Positions 23,384-32,582 of a stretch of 46,108 nt of DNA are shown here, in pieces. How positions within the stretch are numbered: the stretch's first letter is position 1; each line of letters starts with the position of its first letter. The notes beneath the pieces were generated by a model. That model made no database searches. It had not been told where the DNA came from and saw only the letters and a list, made by a program, of their open reading frames with translations. Location: the NCBI GenBank assembly GCA_934086255.1, contig CAKOIB010000001.1:1-46108 (forward strand), written 5' to 3'. A program made the translations under genes and the position numbers. This DNA comes from an uncultured Bacilli bacterium. Lineage in GTDB: Bacteria; Bacillota_I; Bacilli_A; RF39; UBA660.

Positions 23384-24865
23384 ATGAAGAAAAATAATTT
23401 ATTTAAGATACTAGGAATAGTCTTAGCAGGTTATGTTCTATTATCTTGGCTAGTTCCAATAATAGTAAGCATATTTGGATGGAAAGTCGAAGCATCATAC
23501 CAAATTGGACTAACTAAATTCGGTTCAACATTTATCGATGCATTCGCAGGCTTCTCAAACGTTATCGTATTCATTCTTCTAATCGGAGGATTATATGCTG
23601 TAATGGATGCAACTGGAGCCTATAAACCTGCAATTGAAAAATTAGCAGAAAAGTTTAAAGGAAAAGAAAAATTAGTCCTAATTACAATAATCGTATTGAT
23701 GTCAATCATTTCATCAATCACAGGATTAGAACTAGGATTACTTATTCTATTCCCATTCATCATCTCATTAATATTAATGATGGGATATGATAAAATAATC
23801 GCATTAGTGGCAACATTCGGTGCAACAATCGTTGGTATGTATGGAGCAACATATGCAGGAACATTATATGGATACTTAGATGGATTCATGCAAACTAAAC
23901 CAACAGATAATATTCTTGCAAAAGTAATATTATTCGTATTAGCTTTAGGATTATTAATTGGATTCACACTAATCTATATGAAAAAGAACAATATGTTACC
24001 AGAAAAAACTGCTAAAAAAACAGTAAAATCTGAAACAAAAAAAGAAAAAGTTAAGAAAGAAAAAGTTAAGAAAGAAAAAGTAAAAAAAGCAGATAAGAAA
24101 GAAAAAACTGAAGAAAAAGAAAAGAAAGTATGGCCATTACTATTAGTATTAGGACTACTATTCTTAGTATTAATTCTTGGTACAACTGCTTGGGGTAACA
24201 TCTTTGGTAGTAACTGGTTTGCAACAGCTCATGATACAATCATGAACAAATGGCAAATCGGAGGATTTAAAATAGTAGAAAAACTATTCGGAGGATTAGA
24301 TGCATTCGGTACTTGGACAAAATCAACTAGATACGTAGCATACTCAATCATGATTCTATTTGCAATAGCAACATTAACAATAGTCTACAAAATTAAATTA
24401 AAAGACGCTTTTGATGCATTTGTAAAAGGAATAAAAGAATATGTAGTACCAGCACTATTAGCTTTAATAGCATACTCAATCTTTGTATTTACTATTTACT
24501 ATCCAGTACTAGGAGTCATTACTACTTGGATAACAGGACTAACTGATTCATTCAATCTAGTAACATCTGGATTACATGCAATAATAAGCAGTGTATTCTA
24601 TCCAGACTTCTCATACTATGGATACTACGTTGTATATACATTTGTTCAAACTATTAAAGATACATCACTATACTCATTAATAGGACTAGTATTCACTAAC
24701 CTATATGCATTAGTTATGTTATTAGCGCCAACAAGTGTACTATTATTAACTTCATTATCAATATCTGAAGTTAAATATACAGAATGGTTAAAATTCATCT
24801 GGAAATACGCTCTATGCTTACTAGTAGTATCATTTATCGTATTTACAGTATTAACATTAATTTAA
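23384..24865 (+). CDS. Polytopic membrane transporter, YfcC/DcuC-like (ion-transporter superfamily)
   Basis: 493 residues with about 11-12 hydrophobic helices in two halves. Helices before residue ~205 include LIGGLYAVMDATGAYKPAIEKLAEKF and SSITGLELGLLILFPF, which recall the YfcC/C4-dicarboxylate carrier group. The halves are joined by a highly charged cytoplasmic linker (about 206-245) with KKEKV repeats. The second half ends with strongly hydrophobic helices and no further domain. Substrate unknown: dicarboxylates, amino acids or peptides are possible. SD AGGAGGT before ATG 23384; isolated by terminators on both sides. Confidence 0.6.
   Translation: MKKNNLFKILGIVLAGYVLLSWLVPIIVSIFGWKVEASYQIGLTKFGSTFIDAFAGFSNVIVFILLIGGLYAVMDATGAYKPAIEKLAEKFKGKEKLVLITIIVLMSIISSITGLELGLLILFPFIISLILMMGYDKIIALVATFGATIVGMYGATYAGTLYGYLDGFMQTKPTDNILAKVILFVLALGLLIGFTLIYMKKNNMLPEKTAKKTVKSETKKEKVKKEKVKKEKVKKADKKEKTEEKEKKVWPLLLVLGLLFLVLILGTTAWGNIFGSNWFATAHDTIMNKWQIGGFKIVEKLFGGLDAFGTWTKSTRYVAYSIMILFAIATLTIVYKIKLKDAFDAFVKGIKEYVVPALLALIAYSIFVFTIYYPVLGVITTWITGLTDSFNLVTSGLHAIISSVFYPDFSYYGYYVVYTFVQTIKDTSLYSLIGLVFTNLYALVMLLAPTSVLLLTSLSISEVKYTEWLKFIWKYALCLLVVSFIVFTVLTLI
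24041..24085 (+). repeat. Three 15-bp tandem repeats in transporter linker
   Basis: AAAGAAAAAGTTAAG at 24041-24055 and 24056-24070, then a diverged copy at 24071-24085; each encodes KEKVK. Copy number could vary between strains. Confidence 0.88.
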
Positions 24866-24867
24866 TT

Positions 24868-24890
24868 GAGCAAGCAATTGCTCTTTTTTT
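24868..24890 (+). terminator. Intrinsic terminator after transporter gene
   Basis: GAGCAA (24868-24873) and TTGCTC (24878-24883) around a GCAA (GNRA-type) tetraloop, then seven T. Confidence 0.85.
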
Positions 24891-24952
24891 GTTGAATAAA
24901 AAAAATTATTTTTTTAAATAGTCTACATACACTATTATTGGGTGATATAAAA

Positions 24953-27253
24953 ATGTTTTCAAAATTTGATGAACAAGCAAAAAAAGTATTAATAAACATG
25001 CAAAAAGAAATGGCAATGTTAAAACATCCATACATTGGTAGTGAACACTTATTCCTATCCCTCTTGCTACTAGGAGAAAAAAACGATATAAAAATACTAA
25101 ACAAAACTGGTATAACATACGAGACATTTAAAAACGAACTAATTAAAGTAGTGGGAACAGGAAAAAAAGAAAATAACTATTATCTTTATACACCACTTTT
25201 AAGAAACATACTAGAAGTAGCAGAACTAATATCAAATGATAAAAAGAAAAAATTAGTAGACAGTAACGACCTTTTATTAGCACTCCTTGAAGAAGGCGAA
25301 GGAATAGCAATCAGAATATTACTAGGAATGGGAATAGATATAGACACACTATATGATGAATTTGATGAAAAGTTTATAACAAACCAAAAAAATAATAAAA
25401 AATTAATGGTAGACTCTTTCGGAATAGATCTAAATAAAAAAGCAAAAACAGGCGAAACAGATCCAGTCGTAGGAAGAGAAAAAGAAATAAAAAGAGTCCT
25501 AGAAATACTATCACGCAGAACAAAAAACAACCCATTACTAATCGGAGAAGCAGGAGTAGGAAAAACCGCCATAGTAGAAGAACTTGCAAGAATGCTAACA
25601 AACAACAATACATATGGACCACTAAGTAAAAAAAGAATAATATCAATATCAACCGCCTCACTAGTCGCAGGTACTAAATATCGAGGAGAATTTGAAGAAA
25701 GAATAAACAAAATAATAACCGAATTAGAAGAAGAAAATGACATAATACTATTTATAGATGAAATCCATACCCTTGTAAATGCCGGAGGAGCCGAAGGAGC
25801 GATAGATGCATCAAACATCTTAAAACCAGCACTTGCAAGAGGAAAAATCAAAATAATCGGAGCAACTACTACCGAAGAATATAAACAATACATAGAAAAA
25901 GATAAAGCCCTATCAAGAAGATTTCAAACAGTAATCATAAAAGAACCAGATACAAAAACAACACTTCAAATACTAACAAAACTAAGACCGATTTATGAAA
26001 AATATCATAAAGTAAAAATAAGCGATGAAATACTACAAGAAATAGTAACATTATCAAATAGATACATTCACGATAGAATGATGCCAGACAAAGCAATAGA
26101 CGTTCTAGATGAAGTATGCTCAAGAACATTTATATCAAATTGCAAAAAGACAAACAAACTAGAAGATATTTATACAGAACTAAATAAAATAAAAGACTTA
26201 AAAAACGATTCAATAATTAAAAATGATTTTACAAATGCTTTAGAATTTAGAAAAAAAGAACTCTTACTCGAAGACAAAAAAAATAAATACGAAATGAATA
26301 AACAACCAAATAACTATCACAATGTCAACATAAAAGACGTAATCGAAGTAGTAGAATCAAGATCAAAAATACCAATTCTTCTAGAGGACAAAAACATGTG
26401 GTTAAAAGTTAAAAACAAAATAAATAAAACAGTACTAGGACAACAAGAAGCGGTAGACACCCTATGCGATATAATAAAAAAATATAACTATGACTACGAC
26501 AAAACAAAACCATTATCATTCCTATTCGTGGGGCCATCCGGAGTAGGAAAAACTCTATTAGTAAAAGAATATGCTAAAAACTATTATAAAAAAGATAGTC
26601 TAATAAGATTAGATATGAGTGAATACAAAGAAAATCATTCAGTAAGCAAATTAATAGGTTCCCCTCCAGGATATGTTGGATATGATGACAATAAAAATGT
26701 TTTTGAACAAATAAAAGACAATCCTCATAGCCTAATCCTCTTAGATGAAATAGAAAAAGCAAGTCCAGATGTAATTAACTTGTTTCTTCAAATATTAGAC
26801 GAAGGAATAGCAAAAAACTCTAAAGGAGAAGAAATAAACTTTACAAATACAACAATCATAATGACCTCTAATATAGGCTGCGAAAAAAGACAACTAGGAT
26901 TCAACAACAATAAAAACAAAAATACAGACATAAATCAAATCTTAGGAATATCTTTTGTAAATAGAATAAATAAAATTATATTCTTCAATCAAATGGACGA
27001 AGAAACAGTTCTAAAAATAATAAGAAACAAAATAAACAATTTAAGAAAAAAATACAAAGATAAAAATATAAACTTAACCATATCAAGAAATATAGAACAA
27101 GAAATAAAAGATTTATGTGAATATGAAACATATGGTGCCAGAAAAATAGACAAAGTAATATACAATAGTTTAGAAAACATTATTATAGATAATATTTATA
27201 ATGGAAACAAAGATATAAAAATCTCTAGTATTATGAACGTAGAACTTGTATAA
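24953..27253 (+). CDS. clpC: ClpC-type AAA+ unfoldase
   Basis: 766 residues. Hsp100 ATPase that unfolds substrates for ClpP. Order: N-terminal double-repeat domain (1-~145, with HPYIGSEHLFLSLL), D1 (Walker A GEAGVGKT, Walker B ILFIDEIH, Arg finger ALSRRFQ), a short coiled M-domain with a UVR-like stretch (NALEFRKKELLLED), and D2 (Walker A GPSGVGKT, SPPGYVGYDD, Walker B LILLDEIEKA, RQLGFN as the ClpP-binding LGF loop, SFVNRINKIIFF). All catalytic motifs are intact. ATG 24953 with SD GGGTGAT. ctsR, mcsA and mcsB, which precede clpC in Bacillus, are absent and no CtsR box is seen upstream. Confidence 0.93.
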   Translation: MFSKFDEQAKKVLINMQKEMAMLKHPYIGSEHLFLSLLLLGEKNDIKILNKTGITYETFKNELIKVVGTGKKENNYYLYTPLLRNILEVAELISNDKKKKLVDSNDLLLALLEEGEGIAIRILLGMGIDIDTLYDEFDEKFITNQKNNKKLMVDSFGIDLNKKAKTGETDPVVGREKEIKRVLEILSRRTKNNPLLIGEAGVGKTAIVEELARMLTNNNTYGPLSKKRIISISTASLVAGTKYRGEFEERINKIITELEEENDIILFIDEIHTLVNAGGAEGAIDASNILKPALARGKIKIIGATTTEEYKQYIEKDKALSRRFQTVIIKEPDTKTTLQILTKLRPIYEKYHKVKISDEILQEIVTLSNRYIHDRMMPDKAIDVLDEVCSRTFISNCKKTNKLEDIYTELNKIKDLKNDSIIKNDFTNALEFRKKELLLEDKKNKYEMNKQPNNYHNVNIKDVIEVVESRSKIPILLEDKNMWLKVKNKINKTVLGQQEAVDTLCDIIKKYNYDYDKTKPLSFLFVGPSGVGKTLLVKEYAKNYYKKDSLIRLDMSEYKENHSVSKLIGSPPGYVGYDDNKNVFEQIKDNPHSLILLDEIEKASPDVINLFLQILDEGIAKNSKGEEINFTNTTIIMTSNIGCEKRQLGFNNNKNKNTDINQILGISFVNRINKIIFFNQMDEETVLKIIRNKINNLRKKYKDKNINLTISRNIEQEIKDLCEYETYGARKIDKVIYNSLENIIIDNIYNGNKDIKISSIMNVELV

Positions 27254-27274
27254 TCTTTGTTTTTTTGATATAAT
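27246..27274 (+). promoter_or_regulatory. Promoter for gltX operon, overlapping the end of clpC
   Basis: TTGTAT (27246-27251) within the clpC end, 17-bp spacer, TATAAT (27269-27274), TGA extension. Confidence 0.8.
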
Positions 27275-27300
27275 TTAACGTATTAAAAGAGGTGATTAAA

Positions 27301-28728
27301 TTGAAAGAAGTAAGAACAAGATTTGCACCAAGTCCAACAGGATTTATGCACATAGGAAACTTAAGAACAGCAATCTTTGAATACTTGTTAGCAAAAAAAA
27401 ATAATGGTAAATTCATACTAAGAATAGAAGACACAGATCAAGAAAGACTAGTCGAAGGCTCAATAGACTTTATCTACAAAACACTAGAACTATGTAACTT
27501 TGTAATTGATGAAGGACCAAACAATGAAGGAGAAGTTGGACCATATATTCAAAGCGAAAGAAAAGACATCTATAAAAAATATGCACAAGAACTAGTAGAA
27601 AAAGGTTATGCCTACTATTGTTTTTGTACCGAAGAAAGACTAACCAAATTACGTGAAGTTGCAAGTTTAAATAAAACTCCATTTATGTACGATGGTCATT
27701 GTAAAAACTTAACCAAAGAAGAAATAGAAGAAAAATTAAAAAACAATGAGCCATATGTTATAAGACAAAAAATGCCAAAAGAAGGACAAACAGTAATAAA
27801 TGATTTAGTCTATAAAGAAGTATTAATAGAAAACTCCGTATTAGAAGACCAAATACTATTAAAATCAGACGGCTATCCAACATATAACTTTGCCAATGTA
27901 GTAGACGATCATCTAATGAAAATAACCCATGTAATAAGAGGAAAAGAATACTTAGATCAAACAGCAAAATATAATCTATTATACGATGCATTTGGATGGG
28001 AAAAACCAACATACATTCATGTAGCTATGGTACTCGGAGAAGACGGCAACAAACTAAGCAAAAGAAATAAAGATGCATCATTCATGGATTTATACAATGA
28101 AGGCTATCTACCACAAGCAATAGTAAACTACCTAGTTCTTTTAGGATGGTCCCCAAAAGATAATCAAGAAATATTTACAATGGATGAACTAATCGAAGCC
28201 TTTGATCCAACAAGAATAAGTAAATCATCTAGTAGTTACGATGTAAAAAAACTAAGATGGTTCAATGCTCATTACATAAAACAACTAGAAAAAGACGAAA
28301 TAGTAAACTTGTGTCTGCCATTCCTACAAGAAAGCTATGACTTAAAAGACAAAACACCAACTTGGATAGAACATCTAATAGAAATATATCAAAATCATTT
28401 AAGCTATGGAAAAGAAATAGTAGAGCTAACTGAACTATTCTTTAAAGAAGAAATAACATTAGATGAAGAATGCCAAGAATTTATGCAACAAGAAACAGTA
28501 AATGAAACCATAAATACATTAAAACAAGAATTAGAAAATCTTACAACTTGGACAGTAGAAAATATAAAAGAAGCAATAAATAGTACTAAAGAAAAAGCAG
28601 GAGTCAAAGGAAAAATGCTATATATGCCTATCAGAATAAAAGTAAGTGGACAAATGCATGGACCTGAACTACCTGATACAATTTACCTATTAGGAAAAGA
28701 AACCGTTTTAAAAAGATTAAGCAGGTGA
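27301..28728 (+). CDS. gltX: Glutamyl-tRNA synthetase
   Basis: 475 residues. Class I synthetase that charges tRNA-Glu. HIGH-type signature RFAPSPTGFMHIGNLRTAIFEY at the N-terminus, zinc-type cysteines (CFCTEERL, HC), EDTDQERLVEGS, the KMSKS-type KLSKRNKDAS, and a helical C-terminal anticodon-binding domain. Start is TTG 27301, because AGAGGTG (27289-27295) is ideally spaced; GTG 27292 overlaps the SD. First gene of a run gltX-cysS-yugP-mrnC-rlmB-sigH with gaps of only a few bases. Whether it also makes Glu-tRNA-Gln cannot be told. Confidence 0.95.
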   Translation: MKEVRTRFAPSPTGFMHIGNLRTAIFEYLLAKKNNGKFILRIEDTDQERLVEGSIDFIYKTLELCNFVIDEGPNNEGEVGPYIQSERKDIYKKYAQELVEKGYAYYCFCTEERLTKLREVASLNKTPFMYDGHCKNLTKEEIEEKLKNNEPYVIRQKMPKEGQTVINDLVYKEVLIENSVLEDQILLKSDGYPTYNFANVVDDHLMKITHVIRGKEYLDQTAKYNLLYDAFGWEKPTYIHVAMVLGEDGNKLSKRNKDASFMDLYNEGYLPQAIVNYLVLLGWSPKDNQEIFTMDELIEAFDPTRISKSSSSYDVKKLRWFNAHYIKQLEKDEIVNLCLPFLQESYDLKDKTPTWIEHLIEIYQNHLSYGKEIVELTELFFKEEITLDEECQEFMQQETVNETINTLKQELENLTTWTVENIKEAINSTKEKAGVKGKMLYMPIRIKVSGQMHGPELPDTIYLLGKETVLKRLSR

Positions 28729-28732
28729 TAAA

Positions 28733-30139
28733 ATGAAGTTTTACAATACTTTAACAAGAAAAGTAGAAGAATTTATTCCAAATGACAAAAACAATGTATC
28801 ATTCTATACATGTGGTCCAACAGTATACCATGATCAACACATAGGAAATATGCGTAATTATATAGGACACGATATTCTAGATAAAACTCTAAGATATTTA
28901 GGATACAATGTTACTAGAGTAATGAACATAACAGACGTTGGACACCTAACAAGTGATTCCGACTCTGGAGAAGACAAAATGGTAAAAAGTGCTAAAGAAA
29001 AAAAATCAAGCGTTCTAGAAATAGCAAAATATTATACAGACGCATTCTTTAAAGACTTTGAATTACTAAATAATCGAAGACCAGATATAGTAAGCCCAGC
29101 AACTGATCATATAAATGACTACATAAAAATAATCGAAAAGCTATTAGAAAAGGGATACGCATACAAAAGCGGAGGAAATGTTTACTTTGATGTATCTAAA
29201 CTTGATGACTATTACAAACTAACAAACCATAAAGAAGATGAAATGGTCGTCGGAGTAAGACAAGGTGTAACAAATGACGATAACAAAAAAAATCAAGCAG
29301 ACTTTGCCCTTTGGTTTACTAAGTCAAAATTCGAAGATCAAGAACTAAAATGGGATTCCCCATTCGGAGTAGGTTACCCAGGATGGCACATAGAATGCTC
29401 TGGAATCAGCATGCATTACCTTGGAGAGTATCTAGATATCCATGGCGGAGGAGTAGACAACATCTTCCCACACCACACCAACGAAATAGCACAAAGCGAA
29501 GCATATCTAGGACATAAATGGTGCAACTATTGGTTTCATAACGAACACTTAATGGATGAAACAGGCAAAATGTCTAAGAGTAAGGGAGCAACACTAACAG
29601 TATCCCTATTAAAAGAAAAAGGATATGATCCACTAGCATTTAGATACATGTGCCTAACAAGTCACTACAGAAAACAACTAGTATTCTCATACGAAGGACT
29701 AGAAACAGCAAGCAAAGCCTATAAAAAATTAAAAACACGTATCTCAAATCTTGAAGATACAAAACAACTACAACAAGAAGAATTTGAAACATATAAAAAC
29801 AAGTTTAAAGAAAATCTAGAAAATGATTTAAATACCGCAAATGCTATAACACTAATATATGATATATTAAAAGATCAAAATCTAAACGATACAACAAAAA
29901 TAAAACTAATCGAAGAATTTGATCAAGTATTATCATTAGACTTATTAAAACAAGAAGAACAAAAACTTGATGATAATCTAAAAAAATATATCGAAGAACA
30001 AATAAAATTAAGACAAGAAGCAAAACAACAAAAAGACTATCAAAAAGCAGACAAAATAAGAGATGAACTATTACAAAAAGGAATAAAATTAATAGACACC
30101 AAAGAACAAACAACCTATGAAATCATTACAGGGAGGTAA
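28733..30139 (+). CDS. cysS: Cysteinyl-tRNA synthetase
   Basis: 468 residues. Class I synthetase with active-site zinc. Motifs: FYTCGPTVYHDQHIGNMRNYI (zinc Cys and HIGH-type HIGN), GYPGWHIECSGISM (zinc Cys), HGGGVDNIFPHHTNEIAQSEA (zinc His/Glu) and KMSKSKGATLTV. The C-terminal DALR-type helical region ends with a KADKIRDELLQKGIKLIDT segment. SD AGGTGAT; 4 bases after gltX and 2 before the next gene. In B. subtilis cysE lies between gltX and cysS; here it is missing. Confidence 0.96.
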   Translation: MKFYNTLTRKVEEFIPNDKNNVSFYTCGPTVYHDQHIGNMRNYIGHDILDKTLRYLGYNVTRVMNITDVGHLTSDSDSGEDKMVKSAKEKKSSVLEIAKYYTDAFFKDFELLNNRRPDIVSPATDHINDYIKIIEKLLEKGYAYKSGGNVYFDVSKLDDYYKLTNHKEDEMVVGVRQGVTNDDNKKNQADFALWFTKSKFEDQELKWDSPFGVGYPGWHIECSGISMHYLGEYLDIHGGGVDNIFPHHTNEIAQSEAYLGHKWCNYWFHNEHLMDETGKMSKSKGATLTVSLLKEKGYDPLAFRYMCLTSHYRKQLVFSYEGLETASKAYKKLKTRISNLEDTKQLQQEEFETYKNKFKENLENDLNTANAITLIYDILKDQNLNDTTKIKLIEEFDQVLSLDLLKQEEQKLDDNLKKYIEEQIKLRQEAKQQKDYQKADKIRDELLQKGIKLIDTKEQTTYEIITGR

Positions 30140-30141
30140 AA

Positions 30142-30807
30142 ATGACATATTACATATTAGGAATAATATCTTTATTAATAACAACCATAGCGCAAATATA
30201 TATTAGTATTACATATTCAAAATACAGCCAAATACAAAGTAAAAACAAATTAAGTGGTTTTGAAACAGCAAAAAAAATACTAGAAAAAAATAACTTAGAA
30301 AAACTATATGTAGTAGAAACACAAGGAACCCTAACAGATCACTATGATCCAAAAGCAAAAGTAGTAAGACTATCTCATAACGTTTTTGATGAAGACAGCA
30401 TAAGCTCAATCGCTATATCAGCACATGAATGCGCTCATGCAATTCAAGATAAAAATAAAAACAAATTCATGAGAATAAGAAGCTTCCTAGTGCCATTTGT
30501 AAACTTTAGTACTAAAATGGGTTACATAGTAGTACTACTCGGAGCCATCCTAGGAATGTTTCAATTAATATACTTTGGAATAATTCTTCTAATGATTATC
30601 TTGCTATTCCAATTAGTGACATTACCAGTAGAAATCGGTGCATCTCGTGATGCCCTAAAATATCTAGAAGAATATAACATTTTAACAAAAGAAGAAGTAG
30701 AAGACGCTAAAAAAGTACTAACAAGTGCAGCCCTTACATATGTAGCAAGCCTTGCCAGTACAATAATCGAAGTATTAAGACTATTATCAATGACTAACAA
30801 TGACTAA
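30142..30807 (+). CDS. YugP-type neutral zinc metallopeptidase
   Basis: 221 residues. N-terminal helix (about 4-23), HExxH zinc motif at residues 95-99 (AHECAHAIQ), two further strong helices (about 118-158) and a terminal hydrophobic stretch. GTLTDHYDP and ISAHECAHAIQ followed by EIGASRDALKYLEEY match the YugP/DUF-zinc metallopeptidase family of Bacillota. Physiological substrate unknown; probable membrane protein quality control. It lies between cysS and mrnC, a place not used in B. subtilis, and overlaps mrnC by 8 bases. Confidence 0.85.
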   Translation: MTYYILGIISLLITTIAQIYISITYSKYSQIQSKNKLSGFETAKKILEKNNLEKLYVVETQGTLTDHYDPKAKVVRLSHNVFDEDSISSIAISAHECAHAIQDKNKNKFMRIRSFLVPFVNFSTKMGYIVVLLGAILGMFQLIYFGIILLMIILLFQLVTLPVEIGASRDALKYLEEYNILTKEEVEDAKKVLTSAALTYVASLASTIIEVLRLLSMTNND

Positions 30808-31177
30808 TACTACTTATTCACCACTGCAACTAGCATATATCGGAGATAGCGTCTACGAAACTCTAGTAAGAGATTATCTTCTTAACAAAACAAAGACAAA
30901 AGTAAATGAACTACAAACAAAAAGTTTAGAATTTGTAACAGCAAAAAGACAAGCATATATTCTAAACGAACTAATAAAAGAAAATAAACTAACTGAGGAA
31001 GAACTAGAAATAGTAAAAAAAGGAAGAAATACCAAAGTAAATTCAAAACCAAAAAACTGTGATATATTAACCTATAAACATGCTACTGCATTTGAAACAT
31101 TAATTGGGTACTTATATTACAATAATAAAGAAAGAATAAATGAAATATTTAAAGAAATAGTAAACATAAAAGATTAA
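30800..31177 (+). CDS. mrnC: Mini-ribonuclease III
   Basis: 125 residues. RNase III catalytic domain without a dsRNA-binding domain; in Bacillus it matures 23S rRNA ends. N-terminal LAYIGDSVYETLVRDYLL carries the RNase III signature Asp16/Glu20, followed by NELQTKSLEFVTAKRQAYIL, GRNTKVNSKPKN and the second acidic helix YKHATAFETLIGYLYY. Overlaps the YugP-like gene by 8 bases and is 11 bases from rlmB, the conserved order cysS-mrnC-rlmB. Confidence 0.94.
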   Translation: MTNTTYSPLQLAYIGDSVYETLVRDYLLNKTKTKVNELQTKSLEFVTAKRQAYILNELIKENKLTEEELEIVKKGRNTKVNSKPKNCDILTYKHATAFETLIGYLYYNNKERINEIFKEIVNIKD

Positions 31178-31188
31178 GAGGTACAATT

Positions 31189-31884
31189 ATGATAGTATAT
31201 GGAAGAAATAGTAGCTACGAAATATTAAAAAATTGCAAATCTGTTAAAAAAGTATATTTGGATAGGAAATTTAGTGACAAAACACTGATTTCCCTTATAG
31301 AAAAATTAAAAATTGAACCAATTTTATGCACCAAATTTGAATTAGATGAACTTGCAAATGGAAATCATCAAGGTATAATAGTAGATATCGAGGAATTCGA
31401 CTACTGTGATATTGATGATATCATTAAAGAACAAGGCCTAATTGTAATGCTAGATCATCTAGAAGACACACACAACTTTGGTGCTATAATAAGAACTTGT
31501 TTAGCGGCAGGAGTAGATGGAATAATAATTCCAAAAGACCGAAGTGTCAAAGTAAACTCCACCGTTATGAAAACCAGTAGTGGTGCTGCTATAAGAAGTA
31601 AAATATGCATGGTAACCAATCTAAACCAAACAATAAAATATCTAAAAGAAAAAGGTTACTGGTTCTATTCAGCAGACACAACTGGAGAAAACTATAGTGA
31701 AATAGACTATGCTCCTAATACTTGCTTAATAATAGGCAACGAAGGATCCGGAGTCTCTGAACTAGTAAAAAAATCATCAGATTACATAGTGTCAATTCCT
31801 ATGAAAGGACAATTTGAAAGTTTAAATGCTTCAGTCGCAACAGGAATATTAATATATGAGGTTGTAAGACAAAGAAGTCACTAA
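31189..31884 (+). CDS. rlmB: 23S rRNA (guanosine-2'-O-)-methyltransferase RlmB-like (SpoU/TrmH family)
   Basis: 231 residues. SPOUT methyltransferase using S-adenosylmethionine through a C-terminal trefoil knot. N-terminal substrate-binding domain (YGRNSSYEIL...LDELANGNHQGIIVDI), then LDHLEDTHNFGAIIRTC (motif 1 with the Asn/Arg), LIIGNEGSGVSELV (motif 2) and IPMKGQFESLNASVATGILIYEV (motif 3). All three motifs intact. SD GAGGTAC before ATG 31189. Exact target (G2251-type) is inferred from family and synteny. Confidence 0.93.
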   Translation: MIVYGRNSSYEILKNCKSVKKVYLDRKFSDKTLISLIEKLKIEPILCTKFELDELANGNHQGIIVDIEEFDYCDIDDIIKEQGLIVMLDHLEDTHNFGAIIRTCLAAGVDGIIIPKDRSVKVNSTVMKTSSGAAIRSKICMVTNLNQTIKYLKEKGYWFYSADTTGENYSEIDYAPNTCLIIGNEGSGVSELVKKSSDYIVSIPMKGQFESLNASVATGILIYEVVRQRSH

Positions 31885-31894
31885 GGAGGACACT

Positions 31895-32506
31895 ATGCAA
31901 TACCAGACAAATGACGAAGAACTTATCTACATGGTAAGAGAAAATGACGAAGAAGCATGGAAAATAATAATGGAAAAATATGAACCATTATTAAAATACC
32001 TTGCTTTTTATTATCAAAAAACATATGGAGTAAAAGCATCAATAGATCATGAAGACTTACTACAAGAAATGAGACTAACACTCTATAAAGCAATAAGAAT
32101 GTATAAAACAGATGAAAACAATCGATTCTATCCATATCTATCGGCAGCATTAAAAAATACATGCAATGATTACTACAAAAGAAGATATAAAAGATATCAA
32201 AAAGAATTCTTGGTCGCAGACATCTCAAAATACGAACTATGTGAAGAACAAGATCCATTACTATCAACATATTATGATTACTACTTAACAGAAATATTAA
32301 AAGATTTCAATATTAAATTAAATGCACAAGACTCTGCAATATTTCTTTTAAAACTGTCATCAATGACTTATCAAGATATAGCAAAAATACTAGATATAAA
32401 CACTAAAAAAGTAGATAACTCTATATTTAGAACTAAACAAAAACTAAAAAAATACCTAAAAAAATTAGATTTAGAAAACACATATCTAGATAAAATTATA
32501 CAGTAA
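31895..32506 (+). CDS. sigH: SigH-like sigma-70 family factor
   Basis: 203 residues. Sigma region 2 (LLKYLAFYYQ, DHEDLLQEMRLTLYKAIRMYK, FYPYLSAALKNTCNDYYKRR) and region 4 HTH (LSSMTYQDIAKILDINTKKVDNSIFRTKQKLKKYL) with no region 3. The region 4 ending KKVDNSIFRTKQKLKKYL corresponds to the B. subtilis SigH ending (KSIDNAL-RVKRKLEKYL), and its place right after mrnC-rlmB is the sigH position. SigH drives entry to sporulation and competence, agreeing with cotE and spoIIQ-like genes here. SD AAGGAGG before ATG 31895. Confidence 0.85.
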   Translation: MQYQTNDEELIYMVRENDEEAWKIIMEKYEPLLKYLAFYYQKTYGVKASIDHEDLLQEMRLTLYKAIRMYKTDENNRFYPYLSAALKNTCNDYYKRRYKRYQKEFLVADISKYELCEEQDPLLSTYYDYYLTEILKDFNIKLNAQDSAIFLLKLSSMTYQDIAKILDINTKKVDNSIFRTKQKLKKYLKKLDLENTYLDKIIQ

Positions 32507-32530
32507 TAAAATAAAAAAAGTAAAAATAGG

Positions 32531-32559
32531 TTTATTAACAAAAAAAAGTATGCTATAAT
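32531..32559 (+). promoter_or_regulatory. Extended -10 promoter
   Basis: TATAAT (32554-32559) with TGC extension; weak -35 TTTATT at 32531-32536 (17 bp). Confidence 0.65.
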
Positions 32560-32582
32560 GACTATGATAAGGAGTATAGGCT

